DNA from: an uncultured Spirochaetaceae bacterium
Lineage (GTDB): Bacteria > Spirochaetota > Spirochaetia > Treponematales > UBA12059
NCBI GenBank assembly: GCA_938004315.1
Contig: CALKWG010000017.1
Span: 1-6,074 of the forward strand
Length of the DNA stretch: 6,074 bases
Direction: 5' to 3'
In this document: piece by piece, positions 1-5,592 of the stretch
Layout: the number at the start of each line of letters is the position of its first letter
How positions within the stretch are numbered: position 1 is the first letter of the stretch
Position numbers and translations under genes: made by a program
Notes under the pieces: generated by a model
The model's input: only the letters and a program-made list of their open reading frames with translations
Databases searched by the model: none
Told to the model about the DNA's origin: nothing

Positions 1-22
1 AGTTCTTTAAGATAAAAGTAAC

Positions 23-26
23 GGAG
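23..26 (+). promoter_or_regulatory. Ribosome binding site of the lipoprotein gene
   Basis: GGAG lies 8 nt before the ATG at 35. It is what fixes that start: the only near-alternative downstream before the hydrophobic segment is a CTG codon (codon 38). The preceding 20 bases are AT-rich and may hold part of a promoter, but no complete -35/-10 pair can be assigned because the window begins there. Confidence 0.6.
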
Positions 27-34
27 CCGAAGGT

Positions 35-1294
35 ATGCGTAGAATTCTCCCGACGAACGGCGCCCATGCCGCTGAAACGACCGATAGCCGCGGCGAGCAG
101 CGCGGCCTCAAGCACGCTAGCCCTCACCGGCCGGGTCGCGCCTCCCTGCCGCTCGTCGCCGCCCTGGCCGCCGTCTCGCTCGTCGCCTGCGTCGCGAGCC
201 CGGCGCCGCGCCCCGAATCGCCCGTCGAGGGCGTACCGGGCCTCAGCGCGTCGTCCGGCGCCGGCGACGCCGCCGCGGGCCAAGCGGCGGCCGAAGCCGT
301 CGCCGAACTCGAAGCCAGGGCCGAGGAGGCCTTCGCCCTTAATCGCACGGCCGAGGGCATGCGGCTCTACGTCGCGGCGATGGGACGCGCCCACCGGGCC
401 GGCCTCGCCGAGGCGCTCGAGCGCCTGCGCGTCAAGGCGGAGGCGCTGGCGGCGACCTTGAGCATCGAGGCCCATGAATCATGGATTTCGGGCGACGGGA
501 CCCAAGTCGTGGGAGACCTCCGGGCCTTGGCCAGGGCTCAGGGTCTCATGCCCGCGGCCTACCTCTATCAGAGCTACGGCAGCGCTAAGAGCCCCGTGGC
601 CGACGCAACGCTCCGCTTCGCCGCGGTCGCCAACGAAGCCGTCCTGACCGCCTCGGTTTCGACCGACGCCAAAGGCCTGGCCAACGCGTCAGTCTCGTCG
701 GTCGCGAGCGCGAACGAGGCCCTGGTGATCAGGGTTTTCCCGGTCTTCAGCGCCGACGGCTTCAGCTTCGCCGTTTCGTCGGTCTACCGCGACTTCGTCT
801 ACGCCCCGCCGCCTAAAAAGGCTATGGTAGCCGCCTTGGAGCGCTCGCCGGCCGGCTATCGCGACGTCCCCGGCGCCCTCGACGCCGTGGCCGCGGGACT
901 CCGCGCCTTGGGCGTCGACGCTAAGCCGATTAGCGCCTCCTTGCCGCCCGAGCGCTTCACGGCCGCCTTCGGTGGCGATCGAACGATCCTCGGCTCGATC
1001 GAGCAAGGCTCGGAGGCCGGGTACTACGCCCTGGCCTACCTGGAGGTCGGGCCGGCGAGCCAGATGCAGTATCAGGGCCGCGTCTATAATATCTTCATCG
1101 CCGAGGCCTCGTACGCCCTTCGCATACTCAGGGCCGACGGCAGCCTAGCCCATACCCTGTCGGCGAGCGGTATCCGCGGCCAGGGCGGCAGCGAGCGCGG
1201 GGCCATCGAGGACGCCGCGCATAGGGCCCGCGAAGCGCTGGCCGAGGTTATGAAGGCCGAGGCGCCGGCTATAGCTTCGGCTCTTTCCCGCTAG
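35..1294 (+). CDS. Putative lipoprotein with Ig-like and LPP20/LpoB-like regions
   Basis: I do not recognise a named gene. A hydrophobic segment (residues 38-51) ends in the lipobox LVAC with Cys52, so the mature protein is probably lipid-anchored in the envelope. The n-region before it is unusually long, about 36 residues, but no better start exists. Residues 54-90 are a Pro/Ala/Gly-rich linker. Residues 86-145 look helical. Residues 190-236 look like an Ig-type beta sandwich, with a TDAKGLANASV turn typical of Big-type domains. Residues 316-418 have the pattern of LPP20/LpoB/FlgT-like lipoproteins: beta strands ending in an ALRILRADGSL strand, then a long helix starting near GAIEDAAHRAREAL. 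Function is unknown; such proteins may have envelope-assembly or surface roles, but that is inference. Its last 26 bp overlap the convergent dinB gene. Confidence 0.85.
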   Translation: MRRILPTNGAHAAETTDSRGEQRGLKHASPHRPGRASLPLVAALAAVSLVACVASPAPRPESPVEGVPGLSASSGAGDAAAGQAAAEAVAELEARAEEAFALNRTAEGMRLYVAAMGRAHRAGLAEALERLRVKAEALAATLSIEAHESWISGDGTQVVGDLRALARAQGLMPAAYLYQSYGSAKSPVADATLRFAAVANEAVLTASVSTDAKGLANASVSSVASANEALVIRVFPVFSADGFSFAVSSVYRDFVYAPPPKKAMVAALERSPAGYRDVPGALDAVAAGLRALGVDAKPISASLPPERFTAAFGGDRTILGSIEQGSEAGYYALAYLEVGPASQMQYQGRVYNIFIAEASYALRILRADGSLAHTLSASGIRGQGGSERGAIEDAAHRAREALAEVMKAEAPAIASALSR

Positions 1295-2459
1295 GCGGCT
1301 TGACGAGCCGGGCCCTCGTAATGGGGCCTAAACCTCTGTGGGCGACGTCGAAGACCGCCCGCTCCACGGCGGCCGCCTTACGGGCGGCCGCGTCGCGCTC
1401 GTCGTCGAAAAGGCTCCCCTGCCTCGCGCCCTCAGCGCCGATATTGACCAGCCCGAGGCCTATGAGCCTGAGCGGGCGACCGTCCCAGCGCCTATCGAGG
1501 AGCTGCAAGGCGGCCTCGTACACCCCCGAGCTCGAGGAGAAGGGCGCGTCCTTGGTCTCGCGGGCCATGGTCGTCTCGAAGTCGGCGAAGCGGAGTTTCA
1601 ACTGTATCGTCCTGGACGCGAGGCCTTCCTCGTACAGGCGGGCGCAGAGCTCCTCGGCCATGCCCAGGAGGGCGGCCTCCAGGCTCATGCGGTCGCGGAC
1701 GTCATACTCGAAGGTGGACTCGGTGCTGATCGACCTGGATTTCGGCTCCTGGCCGTAGATGCCGGGATCGCAGCCCCGCGCGGCGGCGGCCAAGAAGGCC
1801 GCGCCCGACTTGCCCATCACCCGCGCCAAGGCGGCCTCCGGCACGGCCCGCAGGCGCTCGACCGTATCGATGCCGAGCTCCACGAGCCGAGCGCGGGTCT
1901 TGGCCCCGGCTCCCCAGAGCTGGTCGAGGCTCAAGGCCGCCGCGAAACTCTCCTCCTCGCCCGGGGCGACGATCACGAGGCCGTCGGGCTTGCGTAGCCC
2001 GGAGGCTATCTTAGCCAGATAACGGTTGGGCGCCGCGCCGATCGAAATGCTTAAGCCCGTCTCGTCCGTCACGCGTCGCTTGATGGAGCGCGCCGCCTCC
2101 TCCGTCGGCCCCCACAGGCGCTCCGTACCGCTCATATCGAGGCTGGCCTCGTCGATCGAAACTCGTATCAGCTCGGGCGTATAATCGCCGAAGACGGCCA
2201 TGACGCGCGCCGACAGCTCGGCGTAGCGCGCCATCCTGACCGGGAGGAAGACGGCGTCGGGGCAGAGCCTACGCGCCTCCGCTATGGGCATCGCCGATCG
2301 CACGCCGTAGCGCCTGGCTTCATACGAACAGGTGGAGACGACGCCCCGCCGGCTCTCGGCCGCCCCGACGACGACGGGCTTGCCGCGAAGCTCGGGCCTA
2401 TCCAAGACCTCGACGGCGGCGAAGAACGCGTCTAAATCGATATGGAAGTACACGCCCAT
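1269..2459 (-). CDS. dinB: DNA polymerase IV (Y-family translesion polymerase)
   Basis: This is a cytoplasmic error-prone polymerase that copies past damaged template bases. The N-terminal YFHIDLDAFFAAVE carries metal ligand D8 and the steric-gate residue F13. SIDEASLD holds catalytic D103 and E104, at the same numbering as E. coli DinB. SISIGAAPNRYLAKIAS (137-153) is the conserved palm/fingers motif, LWGAGAKTRARL (181-192) the helix-hairpin-helix of the thumb, and SISTESTF (243-250) opens the little finger. QGSLF (347-351) fits a beta-clamp-binding motif, followed by the usual C-terminal tail (RGLGPITRARLV). At 396 aa it is full length, slightly longer than the 351-aa E. coli enzyme because of that tail. 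The ATG lies 9 bp after the stop of the upstream membrane-protein gene, without a clear Shine-Dalgarno sequence, so translation may be coupled. No recognisable LexA box was seen. Confidence 0.97.
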   Translation of the reverse strand: MGVYFHIDLDAFFAAVEVLDRPELRGKPVVVGAAESRRGVVSTCSYEARRYGVRSAMPIAEARRLCPDAVFLPVRMARYAELSARVMAVFGDYTPELIRVSIDEASLDMSGTERLWGPTEEAARSIKRRVTDETGLSISIGAAPNRYLAKIASGLRKPDGLVIVAPGEEESFAAALSLDQLWGAGAKTRARLVELGIDTVERLRAVPEAALARVMGKSGAAFLAAAARGCDPGIYGQEPKSRSISTESTFEYDVRDRMSLEAALLGMAEELCARLYEEGLASRTIQLKLRFADFETTMARETKDAPFSSSSGVYEAALQLLDRRWDGRPLRLIGLGLVNIGAEGARQGSLFDDERDAAARKAAAVERAVFDVAHRGLGPITRARLVKPPSGKEPKL

Positions 2460-2468
2460 GCCGTCGGC

Positions 2469-3950
2469 CTAGAGGAGCAGGTGGGCCGCGAATTCAAGGA
2501 GGCCGGACGCCAAGGGCGCGAAGGCGAAGAAGACGGCGGCCCGGGCCCCGCGCCGCATGGAGCGCCTGCCCGATACCGAGGCGCCGACCCACAGGGCGAA
2601 AGGCGCTATGCAGAGGGCCACGCCGGCGAGGACCGCCGCGTCGCCGTACAGGAACTGCGCGCTCAACGAGGCGTACCTACCGAGGAAGAGAGGCGCGGCG
2701 AGGTAAGCGAGGGCGACGAGCGTGGACGCCAAGGCTAAGCCTGACAAGACTCCAGCGGCCGCCCCCAAGAGCGAGCCGACGGCGAGGCTCAAAGCCAGGG
2801 GGGCCGCCGGGGGCGCTAAGGGGAGCGATATCAAGCCCAGGATCATGAAATAGAGGGCGGCCGCCTTAGCGGCCATGGCGCGCGTCGCGTGGCCTAGGGC
2901 CGAGGCCCTCGCCATGAAGCCCGAAAGCGCATAGTAGGTACCGAGGAAGCCCAGCGTCCGTGCGGCGCTCAGCGCTACGAGCCGCGACCGGCTGAGCTCA
3001 GCCGGATCCGGCGGCAAGCCGACTCCCGCCGCGGCCGCCGCCAGGCGTCCGCCCAGGGCGACCGCGCCGAAGGCCAAGGTCGAGATCAAGGCCGAGGCCA
3101 GGGCCTCGCGAAGCGGACCCGAGCTGCGTCCGCCGGCGGGCAACGCACTCCCGTGGCCGTGCGGCGCCAGGGCTAAGGCGAACGCGGCCGCGGCGAAGAG
3201 GCCTAGGCTAAGCCTGACCAGGAAGGCTTCGCCCAGGACGCCGCCGACGAAGGGCAGCACGAGGTAATTCGTCTGGAAATCCTCGCCGCGCCCGCGGAGC
3301 CCCCGGAGCTCGACGCCGGCGGCGATCGCGGCGGCGGCGAGATCGTGCGCCTCGCCGGTCGCCGGCGGCGAGCCCAGGGCGAGCCCCAGAGCCGCGTAGC
3401 CCTCGCGCAACCAGGGCAGCAGGGGCGAAGTCGCCGGCGACAACCCGAAGCGCGTCAGGGCCGCCGCCGCCGCCGACCATTCGAGCGCAAGCCCGCGTTC
3501 GCCGGCGGCGTCGAGGAAGGCCTTCACGGCGCGATACGGCGCCTGCGCGCCGCGCGCGGCGCTCTCGAGCACGCGGCCGCCGGCCTCGAAGCCGTCGCTT
3601 AGGACGATGACGAGCGCTCCCACGTACTCTCCTCGCATGGCCGGATGCTCGCCGCCCCGCCAAAACGCCTCGCCCGGCTCGAAATCGAACGCGGAGCCGG
3701 CGCGGCCCTCGTCGTTTCGCCCGCTTCCGAGGCGCCCGTCTCCAAGGCGGCCGTCTATGAAGCCCGCGCCTTTATCCGCCCCGGCAAAACGGGCGGCCAG
3801 CCAGAAAGCCTCCGCCGGGCCGCCCGAAACGGCCGCCGGCCCGAGGACGAATACGGCTGATGCAGGCGTATCCGCCCCCGCCTCGGCGAAGGCGGTCAGC
3901 GCCCGGGTTGCGATGAGGAGGGCGACTAGGACGGTGCGTTGGGGAGACAT
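2469..3950 (-). CDS. Multi-pass membrane protein with extracytoplasmic N-terminal domain, possibly degenerate M28-like
   Basis: No named family was recognised. Residues 1-24 form a signal peptide or signal anchor (hydrophobic 7-22, AFAEA cleavage-like site). Residues 25-238 form a soluble domain, then about seven or eight membrane spans follow (near 239-262, 283-308, 323-346, 358-379, 383-424 as one or two, 435-458 and 469-492). In the soluble part, LVIVLSDGFEAGGRVLES (113-130), PYRAVKAFL (138-146) and TSPLLPWLREGYAALGL (174-190) follow the order of the core strand, helix and 'SDHxPF..GIPAL' segments of M28 peptidases, but the metal-binding His/Glu residues are absent. M28-like ectodomain plus many spans is the layout of eukaryotic GAA1; this parallel is a hypothesis. 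Residues 64-84 are a Gly/Arg low-complexity stretch. The ATG is the first possible start after an in-frame TAG 15 nt upstream. It is the first gene of an operon with dinB. Confidence 0.85.
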   Translation of the reverse strand: MSPQRTVLVALLIATRALTAFAEAGADTPASAVFVLGPAAVSGGPAEAFWLAARFAGADKGAGFIDGRLGDGRLGSGRNDEGRAGSAFDFEPGEAFWRGGEHPAMRGEYVGALVIVLSDGFEAGGRVLESAARGAQAPYRAVKAFLDAAGERGLALEWSAAAAALTRFGLSPATSPLLPWLREGYAALGLALGSPPATGEAHDLAAAAIAAGVELRGLRGRGEDFQTNYLVLPFVGGVLGEAFLVRLSLGLFAAAAFALALAPHGHGSALPAGGRSSGPLREALASALISTLAFGAVALGGRLAAAAAGVGLPPDPAELSRSRLVALSAARTLGFLGTYYALSGFMARASALGHATRAMAAKAAALYFMILGLISLPLAPPAAPLALSLAVGSLLGAAAGVLSGLALASTLVALAYLAAPLFLGRYASLSAQFLYGDAAVLAGVALCIAPFALWVGASVSGRRSMRRGARAAVFFAFAPLASGLLEFAAHLLL

Positions 3951-3959
3951 CTGGGATCG

Positions 3960-3988
3960 ATACTATGGCCGGCGGCCGTCATGGTCAA
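3960..3988 (-). promoter_or_regulatory. Predicted sigma-70-type promoter of the membrane protein-dinB operon
   Basis: On the minus strand TTGACC (3988-3983) is separated by 17 bp from TAGTAT (3965-3960). Transcription would start near 3953, only about 3 nt before the ATG at 3950. The gene also lacks a Shine-Dalgarno sequence, so a leaderless transcript is predicted. The -35 matches the consensus in 5 of 6 positions and the -10 in 4 of 6. Confidence 0.5.
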
Positions 3989-4041
3989 GCGCGCGCCACG
4001 GGCAAGCCGGTAGAGGCGAGAGCGGCGCTACGCTTTACCGT

Positions 4042-4070
4042 TTTACAGAGCCGCCCGGATAGGCTATACT
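4042..4070 (+). promoter_or_regulatory. Predicted sigma-70-type promoter of the GHKL-like gene
   Basis: TTTACA (4042-4047), exactly 17 bp, then TATACT (4065-4070). Each hexamer matches the consensus in 5 of 6 positions, in an otherwise GC-rich region. Expected start is near 4077, giving a leader of about 98 nt before the ATG at 4175. It points away from the operon promoter about 54 bp to its left. Confidence 0.7.
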
Positions 4071-4080
4071 CGCGTTGACG

Positions 4081-4147
4081 GCGGTTCCGCTCCCTGCGGG
4101 ACGGATCCGCGCCCCGAACAGGGGCTACGGCCTCCCTTTGCGGGAGG
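4081..4147 (+). promoter_or_regulatory. Structured 5' leader with three consecutive hairpins
   Basis: Just downstream of the predicted transcription start are three hairpins nearly end to end. Hairpin 1 (4081-4110): an outer 9-position stem (4081-4089 with 4102-4110, one T-T mismatch), a bulged C, an inner TCCC/GGGA stem and a TGC loop. Hairpin 2 (4111-4125): GCCCC, GAACA loop, GGGGC, perfect. Hairpin 3 (4131-4147): CCTCCC, TTTGC loop, GGGAGG, perfect; its 3' arm is a Shine-Dalgarno-like sequence. None is followed by a T run, so they do not look like terminators. It matches no riboswitch class I know. It may control translation or mRNA stability of the downstream gene. Confidence 0.55.
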
Positions 4148-4157
4148 ATAGCAGCGC

Positions 4158-4202
4158 ATGGGAGCGTCCGCACGATGGGTTCGCAAGAACGTAAGGCATT
4201 GA
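4158..4202 (+). CDS. Possible 14-codon upstream ORF overlapping the next gene
   Basis: An ATG at 4158 sits 10 nt after GGGAGG (4142-4147) and encodes MGASARWVRKNVRH, ending in TGA at 4200-4202, inside the 388-aa gene in another frame. The stronger of the two Shine-Dalgarno-like sequences in this leader serves this ORF and is locked in hairpin 3. It could be a leader peptide coupling translation to the main gene, or simply chance. Its size gives no coding evidence of its own. Confidence 0.25.
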   Translation: MGASARWVRKNVRH

Positions 4203-5341
4203 TCGACCTGCCGGTCAAGGTTATCTTGACCGAGCTCGGTACGACCTTCTTCATCAAGAACAATAAACCCCTGCGTAAATTCAAGCTGGCGGACAGCGTG
4301 GAGGAGCACGGCATCCTCATGGATCGCTTCGCCCCGGGCAGCCTCCAGCGTATGATGCTCATCGACTACGTCTCCAAGGTCGAGATCTCGAACAGCGAAT
4401 TCGTCACCATCCGCCAGGAGGTGATGGACCTGGCTAAGCTCATCACCTACACCATGCTGTACCGTCAATACGACGCCTACATCTTCCAGCGGGTGATGGG
4501 CAGCGAGCTCATTAAGCATTGGAACCGCAAGAACCCGGCCAACATCATCGACGATAAGACCAAGATCAACGAGGCGTTCCTGCAGGGCGTCGTCAAGGAG
4601 AAGGAGCGCGTGATCGACGAGATCAAGCAGTCGATACTCGCCCCGATGCATTCCTTCATCACGAGGAACTCCAGCCTCCTGCCGGAGGAGAAGAACATAC
4701 AGCTTCTCTTGTCTGAAAAATATCTTAACAATCTTCGGCCCTTCATCTGGTTCATCCTCTCTAAATTCAAAGGCCTGGACGGGTACGAGACCCTGATCAA
4801 AGACCTCCGGACGAGCCTGGCCGAATACATGGAGAAGGCTAAGATCGCCGAGTACCTGGCCTTGAACGTCATGGAGCTCGCGACCAACGCCGAGAACTCG
4901 AATTTAAAACGGGAGGCCAAGGCCCTGTTCCGCGGCGCCGTCGACATGAACTCGGTGCTCTTCGACCCGAACGTGCGCAGGCAGGTCATAGAGAGCCTGA
5001 AGCGTCGCGGCGAGCTCGTCTATATCTCGTGGAAGCTCGGCTCGCGCGGCTCGTCCATCGGCACCCAGAACAAGCTTCAGCTGACCATCTTCAACAAGGA
5101 ATCCGAGTACGAGAAGATGAAGGAGGCGATCGACGAGAAGAAGAGCGCCGACTTAAAGAAGCGCTCCTTGCAGGATTTCTACAAGGACCTGCCCGACGGC
5201 GAGGCGAACACCGAGCTCGGCCTGTACTATCTCTCCTACCTCTCGGAGGCCTGCGATAAGGTTAATATAAAGTTCGAATCGTTGGTAAATCAGCTGCCCG
5301 GCTCGGACTTGACGGTCATCAGTCTTGTTATTAATTTATAA
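4175..5341 (+). CDS. Probable GHKL (histidine-kinase-like ATPase fold) protein, spirochaete type, ATP site degenerate
   Basis: No named gene was recognised. The protein is 388 aa, cytoplasmic, without signal peptide or membrane spans, and lysine-rich unlike its neighbours. Residues 1-70 appear to form a small N-terminal beta-rich domain, 75-225 are mainly helical, and 226-388 follow the GHKL order. LNVMELATNAENSN (230-243) resembles the N box with E234 and N238. LVYISWKLG (281-289) and LQLTIFNKES (301-310) are core strands, the second at the place of the DxGxG box but reading N-K-E. ELGLYYLSYL (347-356) resembles the GxGL box, and LTVISLVINL (379-388) is the closing strand. No phospho-acceptor or receiver domain is visible, so a classical sensor kinase is unlikely; a nucleotide-binding or protein-interaction role is an inference. 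Start: GGAG at 4161-4164, 10 nt before the ATG. It lies upstream of ppdK in the same direction but probably has its own promoter. As I recall, T. pallidum also has a hypothetical gene beside ppdK; this is unchecked. Confidence 0.85.
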   Translation: MGSQERKALIDLPVKVILTELGTTFFIKNNKPLRKFKLADSVEEHGILMDRFAPGSLQRMMLIDYVSKVEISNSEFVTIRQEVMDLAKLITYTMLYRQYDAYIFQRVMGSELIKHWNRKNPANIIDDKTKINEAFLQGVVKEKERVIDEIKQSILAPMHSFITRNSSLLPEEKNIQLLLSEKYLNNLRPFIWFILSKFKGLDGYETLIKDLRTSLAEYMEKAKIAEYLALNVMELATNAENSNLKREAKALFRGAVDMNSVLFDPNVRRQVIESLKRRGELVYISWKLGSRGSSIGTQNKLQLTIFNKESEYEKMKEAIDEKKSADLKKRSLQDFYKDLPDGEANTELGLYYLSYLSEACDKVNIKFESLVNQLPGSDLTVISLVINL

Positions 5342-5349
5342 TTATTAAC
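5327..5349. repeat. AT-rich imperfect inverted repeat over the stop codon
   Basis: GTTATTAAT (5327-5335) and ATTATTAAC (5341-5349) are inverted copies matching at 8 of 9 positions around a TTATA spacer. The dyad covers the last codons and the TAA stop (5339-5341) of the GHKL-like gene and stands out as an AT-only island in GC-rich surroundings. It could be a protein-binding site or part of an mRNA 3' end. Confidence 0.5.
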
Positions 5350-5510
5350 CTGCCGCCGAGCGGTCGCCGCGTCCGCCGTCCGCCGCGGGTTGGGCGCGCG
5401 AGGCCGGATAGGCTCAAGCCCGCCGCGGGCCTAGGCCGCGGCCCGCGTAGCGGGACCGTCGCGCGCCCCGCGCCGCTCCCGCCCCGCCCCGGCCCGCGCT
5501 CCCCTCGGGC
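5350..5510. other. GC-rich intergenic stretch with hairpins, no gene seen
   Basis: Almost pure G+C, no ATG on the plus strand, no convincing coding sequence. It holds a perfect 7-bp hairpin (GCCGCGG 5422-5428 with CCGCGGC 5436-5442), an adjoining CCCGC-GTA-GCGGG hairpin (5442-5454), and two copies of CCGCCGCGGG (5380-5389 and 5420-5429) 40 bp apart. Neither hairpin is followed by a T run. These could slow or end transcription from the upstream gene, or simply reflect base composition. Confidence 0.45.
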
Positions 5511-5516
5511 TTTCTT
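5492..5516 (+). terminator. Weak intrinsic terminator candidate after the GHKL-like gene
   Basis: GCCCG (5492-5496) pairs with CGGGC (5506-5510) across a 9-nt loop and is followed directly by TTTCTT (5511-5516). The stem is short and the T tract interrupted, so strength is doubtful. Its T tract runs into the -35 box of the ppdK promoter, so termination and initiation signals would overlap. Confidence 0.35.
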
Positions 5517-5542
5517 GACAACGGCGTTCCTTATACTATAGG
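5515..5542 (+). promoter_or_regulatory. Predicted promoter of ppdK
   Basis: A perfect -35 hexamer TTGACA (5515-5520), 16 bp, then TATAGG (5537-5542) as the best-spaced -10. TATACT at 5532-5537 is a better hexamer but only 11 bp from the -35, too close for it. Expected start near 5549, leader about 44 nt. The -10 lies inside the first copy of a direct repeat. Confidence 0.65.
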
Positions 5543-5567
5543 TTTTTAGCTCGATACTATAGGTTTT
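5533..5567 (+). repeat. 14-bp direct repeat with 21-bp period in the ppdK promoter
   Basis: ATACTATAGGTTTT occurs at 5533-5546 and again at 5554-5567, identical in all 14 positions, starts 21 bp apart (two helical turns). Copy 1 covers the -10 region, copy 2 lies in the predicted early transcript. The spacing suits two protein molecules on one DNA face, hence an operator; a duplicated -10 region is the alternative. Confidence 0.7.
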
Positions 5568-5577
5568 ATATACGATT

Positions 5578-5582
5578 GGAGG
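5578..5582 (+). promoter_or_regulatory. Strong ribosome binding site of ppdK
   Basis: GGAGG, followed by A, 10 nt before the ATG at 5593. It supports this start and efficient translation. Confidence 0.8.
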
Positions 5583-5592
5583 ACTATCCCCT

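Noticed and set aside
1338..1997. 219-aa plus-strand open frame opposite dinB
   Set aside because: dinB is certain from its catalytic motifs; this frame is its antisense shadow, of low-complexity composition.
3725..3757. Short tandem repeat in the membrane-protein gene (DGRLGDGRLGSGR)
   Set aside because: Two imperfect 15-nt units in a low-complexity Gly/Arg stretch; too short and degenerate to call a separate repeat element.
4091..4147. Leader hairpins as transcription terminators
   Set aside because: No T run follows any of the three stems, so an intrinsic-terminator call is not supported.
4064..4651. 195-aa minus-strand open frame opposite the GHKL-like gene
   Set aside because: It is a mirror of the GC-biased coding frame on the other strand, runs through the promoter and hairpin leader, lacks a ribosome binding site and resembles no family.
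5380..5429. Repeated CCGCCGCGGG as a CRISPR-like or mobile repeat
   Set aside because: Only two copies of a low-complexity GC string, without further units or flanking duplications.
5535..5542. ACTATAGG resembling the end of a T7 phage promoter
   Set aside because: Only this core matches; the upstream recognition part of a T7 promoter is absent and the segment fits a sigma-70 -10 region better.
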